Positions 58,043 through 64,000 of a stretch of 64,000 nt of DNA are shown here, piece by piece. A model generated the notes under the pieces. The model did not search any database, had not been told where the DNA came from, and saw nothing but the letters and a program-made list of their open reading frames with translations. Source of the DNA: Variovorax beijingensis (GTDB lineage: Bacteria > Pseudomonadota > Gammaproteobacteria > Burkholderiales > Burkholderiaceae_C). The position numbers and the translations under genes are program-made. Each line of letters starts with the position of its first letter. The first letter of the stretch is position 1. The DNA lies in assembly GCF_007828835.1 (NCBI RefSeq), contig NZ_VIVL01000003.1, positions 434,001-498,000 of the forward strand, read 5' to 3'.

Positions 58043-58921
58043 TCAGCGCCTCACGCGCAGCATCCCCTCTTGCGCCGTCGACGCCACCAGCCGCCCGTCA
58101 CGCGTGAACAGGCTGCCTCGGCACAGGCCGCGCGCGCCGCTGGCGCTCGGCGAATCCAGCACGTAGAGCAGCCAGTCGTCCATGCGGAAATCGCGGTGGA
58201 ACCACATCGCGTGGTCGAGGCTCGCGGGGCGCACCTGTCCGCTCATGAAGCTCAGGCCGTGCGGCAGCATCGCGGCGCGCAGCAGGCCGTGGTCGGAGGC
58301 GTAGGCGAGCAGCGCGCGGTGCACCACCGGATCGTCGGGCAGCGGCGCGATGGCGCGCATCCAGATAGCGCTGTCGGACGAGCGCACCACCGGCGCCAGC
58401 AGGTCGTCGGCCTCGACGCCGCGGTATTCGATGCCGTGCGGCTCCAGGCCCTTGACGCGCCAGCGCTCGGGCAGGCGGTCGCCAAGCGCGATGCGCTGGT
58501 CGAGTTCGCTCGCGAGCCCCTCGGGACCTTCGACCGCCGGCATGGCGAACTGGTGCTCGACGCCGTCGTCCACCGTCTGGAAGGAGGCCGACATCTCGAA
58601 GATGATGCGTTCCTGCTGGCGCGCCACCACGTGCCGTGTGGTGAAGCTGCGGCCGTCGCGCACGCGGTCCACGCTGTATTCGATGGGCGCATGCTCGCCC
58701 GGCAGCAGGAAGTAGGCATGCATCGAATGCACCGGCCGCTCGGCGCCCACCGTGAGGCTGGCGGCGGCGAGCGACTGGCCGAGCACCTGGCCGCCGAACA
58801 CGGCGGGTGTGCCGATGTCTTCGCTCTGCGCCAGGAAGCGGTCGCCCCCGAGCGGCTCGAGCTGCATGAGCGCAACGAGTTCGGCGACAAGGCGGGCAGC
58901 GGTGGCGGGATCGGTGGTCAT
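58043..58921 (-). CDS. tesB: Acyl-CoA thioesterase II
   Basis: 292-residue double-hotdog thioesterase. Family features: DIGTPAVFGGQVLGQSLAAAS with the catalytic-type aspartate further on in LDHAMWFHRDF, HSMHAYFLLPGEHAPIEYSVDRVRDGRSF, and the C-terminal LCRGSLFTRDGRLVASTAQEGMLRVRR. Hydrolyses acyl-CoA esters; biological role in the cell is broad. The ATG at 58921 opens MTTDPATAAR; upstream codons are not family-like. It is convergent with the regulator, and 97 bases after the FAD oxidoreductase. Confidence 0.92.
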   Translation of the reverse strand: MTTDPATAARLVAELVALMQLEPLGGDRFLAQSEDIGTPAVFGGQVLGQSLAAASLTVGAERPVHSMHAYFLLPGEHAPIEYSVDRVRDGRSFTTRHVVARQQERIIFEMSASFQTVDDGVEHQFAMPAVEGPEGLASELDQRIALGDRLPERWRVKGLEPHGIEYRGVEADDLLAPVVRSSDSAIWMRAIAPLPDDPVVHRALLAYASDHGLLRAAMLPHGLSFMSGQVRPASLDHAMWFHRDFRMDDWLLYVLDSPSASGARGLCRGSLFTRDGRLVASTAQEGMLRVRR

Positions 58922-59018
58922 CGGAGGAAGAACGTTCAATGCGAAGGAAGCAACCCTCGACCATAGCAAAGGCCGCGCCCGCGGGCTGTCGCGGGGCGGT
59001 CAGCGCGCCGCCAGGGGC

Positions 59019-60383
59019 TCAGCGATCGAGATCGGCGCCGTCGGCCGCCAGCTTCTTCTGAAGCGCCGGCACGTCGACGTCCGCGAACTTCGCGCTGGCA
59101 CCCAGCGAAGCCGCGGCCGTGCCCGCCGCCTGCCCCATCACGAAGCAGCCGCCGCTCGCACGTGCGGCCGACTGGCCTTCGTGCGTCATGGCGGCGCAGC
59201 GGCCGGCCACCAGCAGGTTGTCGACGGTGCGCGGCACCAGCATGCGCCACGGCAGCTGGTTGTAGGTGCGGCTCTCGTCGCGCGGAAAGGCCCACTCGAT
59301 GCGGCCGTCGGCATGCATCTCCATGGGCCAGGCGTTGATGCCGATGCTGTCGTCGAAGCTGGCCGACGACAGGATGTCCTCGCCCGTGAGCGCATAGAGG
59401 CCCTCGATGCGGCGCGTTTCGCGGATGCCGACCTGCGGCGCGATCTCGACGATGGCCGATTGCGCGAAGCCCGGCACCTCGGCCTTCATGAACTTGAAGT
59501 ACTCGGCGATCTGGCGCCGGCCTTCGAGCTCGCCTTCGGTGAGTTCGCGCGCGTCGACGCCGTTCATCGCGCGGCCGGCCGCGTTGCGGATCTGCGTGAC
59601 GTTGGCGCGCCATTCGCGCGGATCGATGTTGGGCCGCAGGATCGCGCCTTCGCGCGGGAACTTGTAAGCGCCCGGCTTCTGCGCCTGCACCCGTGCCATC
59701 AGCTCGTTGATGGCCTTGAACTCGCCGACGGCCGCAAGCGCGGGTTGCGCATCGACCTGGCCGACGCGGAACATGGTGGTCGGAAACAGGCCGCTGCCAT
59801 GGCCGTCGCCCACTTCGAAGGGCACGCCTGCAAAGGCCGCCACGTCGGCGTCGCCGCTGGCATCGATGAAGGCATTGGCGCGGATCGCCTGCCGGCCCGA
59901 CTTGGTTTCCACGACAAGCGCCGCGATGCGGTCGCCCTCGCGCACCACCGCGGCGGCCCAGGCGTGGAACAGCAGTTTGACACCGGCATCGAGCAGCAGC
60001 TGGTCGGCCGCGATCTTGTAGGCCGAGGTGTCGTAGGAGCGCACGCGGATGCGGCCCTGCATGCCGTCCTGCGGGGTGTTGAGGCCGCCCAGCGCATCGA
60101 TGCGCGCCAACAGGTCGTCGGCCACGCCGCGCACCAGCAGCGTCATCTCGCCGCGGCGCTTGCCGTAGAGGCCCGCGAAGTTGGTCACGCCGCCCGCGGT
60201 GCCCATGCCGCCGAGAAAGCCGTAGCGCTCCACCAGCAGCGTGTTCGCGCCGTGGCGCGCCGCGCTCACGGCGGCGGCAATGCCGGCGGGGCCGCCGCCG
60301 ACCACCACCACGTCGTATTCGCCGAACACCGGCAGCTCGCGCGCCGGCTCGGACAGGGTCTTCCTGTGCTGCACGGCCGTCAT
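59019..60383 (-). CDS. FAD-dependent oxidoreductase (FAD_oxidored type)
   Basis: 454-residue flavoprotein. The FAD motif VVVVGGGPAGIAAAVSAARHGANTLLVERYGFLGGMGT is at about 24-60, and a C-terminal FAD contact region NLLVAGRCAAMTHEGQSAARASGGCFVMGQAAG follows near 400-435. This is the FAD_oxidored family (PF12831-like), usually uncharacterised, with relatives in catabolic operons. The ATG overlaps the Bug gene stop by one base. The substrate is not evident; co-expression with two Bug binding proteins suggests an organic acid or aromatic compound. Confidence 0.82.
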   Translation of the reverse strand: MTAVQHRKTLSEPARELPVFGEYDVVVVGGGPAGIAAAVSAARHGANTLLVERYGFLGGMGTAGGVTNFAGLYGKRRGEMTLLVRGVADDLLARIDALGGLNTPQDGMQGRIRVRSYDTSAYKIAADQLLLDAGVKLLFHAWAAAVVREGDRIAALVVETKSGRQAIRANAFIDASGDADVAAFAGVPFEVGDGHGSGLFPTTMFRVGQVDAQPALAAVGEFKAINELMARVQAQKPGAYKFPREGAILRPNIDPREWRANVTQIRNAAGRAMNGVDARELTEGELEGRRQIAEYFKFMKAEVPGFAQSAIVEIAPQVGIRETRRIEGLYALTGEDILSSASFDDSIGINAWPMEMHADGRIEWAFPRDESRTYNQLPWRMLVPRTVDNLLVAGRCAAMTHEGQSAARASGGCFVMGQAAGTAAASLGASAKFADVDVPALQKKLAADGADLDR

Positions 60384-61360
60384 CACTGGATCTTGATGCC
60401 GCGGGCCGAGATGATGCGCGTCATGATCGCCGCCTCTTCCTTCACGCGCAGGCGCATGCCGTCGGGCGAGGTGCCCACGGCCTGCCAGCCCTGCTCGAAC
60501 AGCTTCTGGCGCACTTCGGGCTGCTTCATGATGACCTCGATCTCGCGGCTGATGCGCGCCTGCGCGGCCTTCGAGAGGTTGGCGGGGCCGAGCAGCGCCA
60601 CCCACACCTCGAGGTTGAAGTCGCGCACGCCGGCGTCGGCGAGCGGCGGCAGCTCGGGCACCAGCGCGCTGCGGCCGCCCGTGAGGCCGATGGCCTTGAG
60701 CTTGCCGGCGCGAACCTGCGGCATGGCCACGCCCGGCGGGATGAGGCCCATCTGCACCTGGTCGCCGAGCATCGCGGTCACGACCTGCGGGTTGCCCTGG
60801 TAGGGCACGTGCTCCGGGTTGAAGCCGGCCACGCGGCTCTTGAGCAATTCCATGCCCAGGTGCCCGACCGAGCCCACGCCCACCGAACCGTAGTTCCACT
60901 TGTCGCCGCCCTTGCGCGCGGCGTCGAAGAAGGCCGTGCCCGAGGGCAGGTTGTTCTGCGCCACCAGCACCAGCGGGGCCGTGGCAATCAGCGAGAGGTA
61001 GGTGAAATCCTTGGCCGGGTCGTAGGGCAGCCGCGGGTACAGCATCTTCGACGAGGTGAGATTGCCGTTGATGACGATGCCCAGCGTGTGGTCGTCGGTG
61101 GCCTTGGCCACCATGTCGGCGGCGATGTTGCCGGAGGCGCCGGGCTTGTTGTCGACCACCACGGGCTGGCCCAGCGCCTTGGCCAGTGGCTCGGCGATGG
61201 TGCGCGCGGCAATGTCGGGCGTGGAGCCGCCCGGAAAACCCACGAGCAGGCGGATCGGCTTGGTCGGCCAGGCATTGTTCTGTGCGCTGGCCGCCAGCGG
61301 CAGCGCGGCGGCGGCGGCCAGGCCGCAGGCGATCAGGAGGGCTCTCTTGGTGGCGTGCAT
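60383..61360 (-). CDS. Bug-family tripartite tricarboxylate-type solute-binding protein
   Basis: 325-residue periplasmic receptor of the Bug/TctC family. Signal peptide MHATKRALLIACGLAAAAAL, with cleavage after ASAQ. Family motifs are WPTKPIRLLVGFPGGSTPDIAARTIAEPLAKALGQPVVVDNKPGASGNIAADMVAKA and GLIPPGVAMPQVRAGKLKAIGLTG; the second aspartate-binding loop is normal. No tctA/tctB membrane genes are in the window, as is usual for Bug orphans in Burkholderiales. Confidence 0.93.
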   Translation of the reverse strand: MHATKRALLIACGLAAAAALPLAASAQNNAWPTKPIRLLVGFPGGSTPDIAARTIAEPLAKALGQPVVVDNKPGASGNIAADMVAKATDDHTLGIVINGNLTSSKMLYPRLPYDPAKDFTYLSLIATAPLVLVAQNNLPSGTAFFDAARKGGDKWNYGSVGVGSVGHLGMELLKSRVAGFNPEHVPYQGNPQVVTAMLGDQVQMGLIPPGVAMPQVRAGKLKAIGLTGGRSALVPELPPLADAGVRDFNLEVWVALLGPANLSKAAQARISREIEVIMKQPEVRQKLFEQGWQAVGTSPDGMRLRVKEEAAIMTRIISARGIKIQ

Positions 61361-61407
61361 GGAAGCTGAAAAGGAAATGTGAAAAAACGTAATGGTAATG
61401 AGAGCCG

Positions 61408-62397
61408 CTAGTCGAGGCTGATGTTGCCGCGGCGGACCAGTTCGCCATACACCTTGGACTTGGCCTCGGCGTTGCGCTCGATCTCCTCGGGCGACCAGGC
61501 CAGCGGCTCGAAGGCGAAGGTGTCGAAGCGCGCGCGGATCTCGGGGTCGGCAATGACCTTGGCGACGTCGGCATTGATCCTGGCCTTCACGGCCACCGGC
61601 ACGCCCTTGGGCGCGAGCAGCGAGACGAAGGAGTTGACCTCGAGCGAGGCCGGCCCGCCGGCCTCGGCCATGGTGGGCACGTCGGGCATCTGCGGAATGC
61701 GCCGGGGCGCGGCAATGGCCAGGTAGCGCAGCTTGCCGGCCTTGTAGATGCCCTGGCTCGACGGAATGCTGGCAAAGCTCCATGGCACTTCGCCCGTACC
61801 CACGTTGGAGAACAGCTGCGATACCTCGCGGAACGGCGCATGCCGCATACGGATGCCGGTGAGCGCCTCGAGCTGCTGCGCGCCCAGGTGGCCCGGGCTG
61901 CCCACGCCCCACGAACCGTACACGATGGCATCGGGATTGGCCTTGGCGGCCGCGATCAGGTCGCCCATGCTCTTCCACTTCGACTCGCTCGACACCGCCA
62001 CGAAGAAGGGCGTGCGAAACAGCGAGGCCACCGGGTCGAAGTGCTGCAGCGTCACGAAGTTGCGCGACTTGTACAGGTGCGGCAGCGCGGCGATGTGTTC
62101 GCTGTCGAGCTGCAGCAGCGTGTAGCCGTCGGGCGCCGCGCGCCGCGCCTGGTCGATAGCGATGAAGCCGCCGCCGCCCGGCCGGTTGTCGATCAGCACG
62201 CGCTGGTTCCACAGGCGCGAGAGCTTGTCGGAGACCAGCCGCAGCACCGCGTCGGGCCCGCTGCCGGCCGCGAAGGGCGTGACCAGCGTGACCGGCTTGT
62301 TCGGGTAGTCGGCGGCCTGCGCCAGGGCAGCGCTGCTGGCGACGGCGCCGGCCAGGGCAAGGACGCCTGCCAGCAATGCGCGTGATGGAAAGGTCAT
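61408..62397 (-). CDS. Bug-family tripartite tricarboxylate-type solute-binding protein
   Basis: 329-residue periplasmic receptor, paralogous to the one downstream. Signal peptide MTFPSRALLAGVLALAGAVA (cleaved near ALAQ). YPNKPVTLVTPFAAGSGPDAVLRLVSDKL and VLIDNRPGGGGFIAIDQARRAAPDGYTLL are typical. Two divergent Bug proteins in tandem suggest different ligands or an intake/sensing split. Spacing of about 47 bases to the next Bug gene and 59 bases after the monooxygenase gene. Confidence 0.93.
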   Translation of the reverse strand: MTFPSRALLAGVLALAGAVASSAALAQAADYPNKPVTLVTPFAAGSGPDAVLRLVSDKLSRLWNQRVLIDNRPGGGGFIAIDQARRAAPDGYTLLQLDSEHIAALPHLYKSRNFVTLQHFDPVASLFRTPFFVAVSSESKWKSMGDLIAAAKANPDAIVYGSWGVGSPGHLGAQQLEALTGIRMRHAPFREVSQLFSNVGTGEVPWSFASIPSSQGIYKAGKLRYLAIAAPRRIPQMPDVPTMAEAGGPASLEVNSFVSLLAPKGVPVAVKARINADVAKVIADPEIRARFDTFAFEPLAWSPEEIERNAEAKSKVYGELVRRGNISLD

Positions 62398-62456
62398 GGC
62401 TTGTTGTCTCCTGGGCCTGTGGCCTCGAATGGTGATGATGAAAGAAACCCGCTCGC

Positions 62457-63740
62457 TCAGTGTGGCGAAAGCACCGCGGCCACATCGGCGCCGGGCGCCG
62501 CGACGGGGCGCTGCAGCGGCAGCGGCGCGTCGTCCAGGCAATGCTCGGGCCGCCAGGCATAGAGCCACTCGACCGCATCGTAGAAGCGTTCGGGCGTGCG
62601 GCCCACCCAGAGGCTGTTGCGCACCAGCCGCTCCACGCCCCTGGCGTGATAGAGCCGTCCCATCTCGCGCACCGACAGCACCACGCGCGCGGTGCGCGGA
62701 ATGCGCGCGGCCTCGTAGAGCTTGAAGGCGGCCGGCATGTCGAAATCGCAGGCCCGCACCGCGGCGCTCAGCGTGACGGCGTCCTCCAGCGCCATGCAGG
62801 CGCCCTGCGCGAGGTACTGCATCATCGGATGCGCGGCGTCGCCGAGCAGCGTGGCCGGGCCGTCGCTCCAGCGCGCCACCGGATCGCGGTCGGCCGTGCT
62901 CCAGCGCCGCCACGAGCTCGGCCGGTCGAGCAGCTGGCGCGGGCGCGCATGCACGCCCTCGAAGTAGGAAAGCACTTCTTCCTTGCTGCCTTCGGAAACG
63001 CCCCACTCTTCCTGCTCGCGGCTGTGGAAGGTGACGACCAGGTTGTATTGCTCGCCATGGCGCAATGGATAGTGCACCAGGTGGCAATTGGGCCCGGCCC
63101 AGACCACGGGCGCGTTCCAGCGCAGGTCGGCCGGCATGTCGGCCACCGGCACCACCGCGCGGTACACCACGTGGCCCGAAACACGCGCCTCGTCGCCGAC
63201 CAGTTGGGCGCGCACCACCGACTTCACGCCGTCGCAGCCCACGATCGCATCGGCCTTGAAGCGCCGGCCGTCGCGCGTGGTGGCAACCACGCCCTTCGCG
63301 CCGCCTGCGCCGATGTCGAGGGACTCGACCTGCGCCGACGTGTGGAAGCGGATCAGCGGATGCCGCTTCACGGCTTCGTGGATGGCGCCGTGCAGGTCGG
63401 CGCGGTGGCTCACGGCATAGGGGTTTTTGAAGCGCGCGCGGAAGGCCTCGCCCACGGGCACGGAAGCCACTTCGCCGCAGTCGACCGCATCCATCATCAC
63501 CAGCCGGTCGGTGAAGACCGAGTTGCGGCGCACCGCCTCGCCCACGCCGAGCGCATCGAGCGCCGCGAAGGCATTCGGGCCGAGCTGCAGGCCGGCGCCG
63601 ATCTCGCCGATGGTGGCGCTCTGCTCGAGCAGGTCGATGGAAACGCCGATGCGCGCGAGCGCCAGCGCGGCCGCCATGCCGCCGATGCCGCCGCCGACGA
63701 GCAGCACGGTGGGGGGATTCTTCGGGGGAGATGTGCTCAT
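62457..63740 (-). CDS. FAD-dependent aromatic monooxygenase, 3-hydroxybenzoate 6-hydroxylase-like
   Basis: 427-residue class A flavoprotein monooxygenase. Dinucleotide motif LLVGGGIGGMAAALALARIG at about 13-32, the DG motif VGCDGVKSVVRAQL near 170, and GDAAHPMMQYLAQGACMALEDAV near 300. The sequence pattern (GEIGAGLQLGPNAFAALDALG; NPYAVSHRADLHGAIHEAV) is like that of NagX/XlnD-type enzymes that turn 3-hydroxybenzoate into gentisate using NADH and oxygen. Salicylate hydroxylase-like activity is an alternative. Next to a fumarylacetoacetate-hydrolase-family gene, which fits the gentisate pathway. Confidence 0.85.
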   Translation of the reverse strand: MSTSPPKNPPTVLLVGGGIGGMAAALALARIGVSIDLLEQSATIGEIGAGLQLGPNAFAALDALGVGEAVRRNSVFTDRLVMMDAVDCGEVASVPVGEAFRARFKNPYAVSHRADLHGAIHEAVKRHPLIRFHTSAQVESLDIGAGGAKGVVATTRDGRRFKADAIVGCDGVKSVVRAQLVGDEARVSGHVVYRAVVPVADMPADLRWNAPVVWAGPNCHLVHYPLRHGEQYNLVVTFHSREQEEWGVSEGSKEEVLSYFEGVHARPRQLLDRPSSWRRWSTADRDPVARWSDGPATLLGDAAHPMMQYLAQGACMALEDAVTLSAAVRACDFDMPAAFKLYEAARIPRTARVVLSVREMGRLYHARGVERLVRNSLWVGRTPERFYDAVEWLYAWRPEHCLDDAPLPLQRPVAAPGADVAAVLSPH

Positions 63741-63768
63741 CGCGGGGCCTCTGCTGCGCTGCGTTTGC

Positions 63769-64000
63769 TCAGTCGATGCGCACGGTGAGCGAAGGCAGCT
63801 TGTCGATGCTCACCTTGAGGGTCTGGCCGGGCTTCACCGCGCCCACGCCTTCGGGCGTGCCCGTGAAGATCAGGTCGCCGGGCTGCAGCGTGAAGAACGT
63901 CGAGAGATTGGCGATCACCTCGTTGACGGACCAGATCAGGTGCGTGATGTCGCTGTTCTGGCGCACCTGGCCGTCCACCTCGAGCGTGATGGCGCCGGCG
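63769..64000 (-). CDS. Fumarylacetoacetate hydrolase family protein, C-terminal part (partial at window edge)
   Basis: The frame is open to the window edge; about 77 residues of the C-terminus are visible. Motifs [53 protein letters not shown] are diagnostic of the FAH fold; the family includes fumarylpyruvate hydrolases (NagK) of the gentisate pathway. That specific identity is inferred from its neighbour. Upstream genes (gentisate dioxygenase, maleylpyruvate isomerase) might lie beyond the right edge. Confidence 0.88.
   Translation of the reverse strand, partial: AGAITLEVDGQVRQNSDITHLIWSVNEVIANLSTFFTLQPGDLIFTGTPEGVGAVKPGQTLKVSIDKLPSLTVRID

Overview
The window is GC-rich (roughly two thirds G+C by eye) and densely packed on both strands, with many 4-bp start/stop overlaps. 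Gene content (Bug-type periplasmic binding proteins, several LIV-type ABC systems, split pntAA/pntAB/pntB transhydrogenase, DUF4148, LysR-free catabolic clusters run by GntR and AraC regulators) and protein style point to a beta-proteobacterium of the Burkholderiales, most likely Comamonadaceae and close to Variovorax. This is inference from sequence style; there is no 16S rRNA or other marker here. I saw no rRNA, tRNA, CRISPR array, transposase or phage gene: this is chromosomal sequence with a large share of uptake and catabolic genes.

Layout. 1-4052 (-): a Dpp/Opp-type peptide ABC transporter, dppBCDF order, followed at the very edge by the first ten codons of what is probably its binding protein. 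4103-5782 (-): fadD acyl-CoA ligase. 5883-8791 (-): proton-translocating transhydrogenase pntAA-pntAB-pntB. 9201-13782: a response regulator with a degenerate receiver, a small exported DUF4019-like protein, a Nudix hydrolase, mnmA, a luciferase-like monooxygenase and a hypothetical protein. 14144-24278: a repeat-containing DUF4148 exported protein, a YebC paralogue, a GFA zinc protein, a membrane sensor kinase, ssb, a ClC antiporter, uvrA and an EamA exporter.

24286-33932 is a coherent divergent catabolic locus: a HutC-type GntR regulator, a GlpD-like polyol-phosphate dehydrogenase and an FGGY kinase on one side; a ribose-type ABC importer (binding protein, ATPase, permease), an aldo/keto reductase and a DhnA/LsrF-type class I aldolase on the other, with three copies of a TGTCRTRACA palindrome in between. 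It reads as import, phosphorylation, oxidation and aldol cleavage of an unidentified polyol or sugar. 34083-38792 encodes a 1569-residue exported protein combining two beta-propellers, Ig-like, LamG and PKD modules, two c-type haem sites and a ricin-type lectin tail. An orphan F0 subunit c gene follows at 38932.

39365-44066 is a complete LIV-type ABC transporter (binding protein, two permeases, two ATPases) interrupted by a structured intergenic repeat and carrying a second palindromic repeat inside the end of the livM-like gene. A Bcr/CflA efflux pump and AraC regulator are divergent at 44063-46304, next to a decayed SulP transporter. 46986-57166 (-) is a second catabolic island: four short-chain dehydrogenases, a GST, a KstD-like flavoprotein and a second complete LIV transporter, facing a FadR-type GntR regulator with two matching operator-like sites. 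58043-64000 (-): tesB thioesterase, a FAD oxidoreductase, two Bug binding proteins, a 3-hydroxybenzoate 6-hydroxylase-like monooxygenase and the C-terminal end of a fumarylacetoacetate-hydrolase-family enzyme, suggesting a gentisate-pathway operon that continues beyond the right edge.
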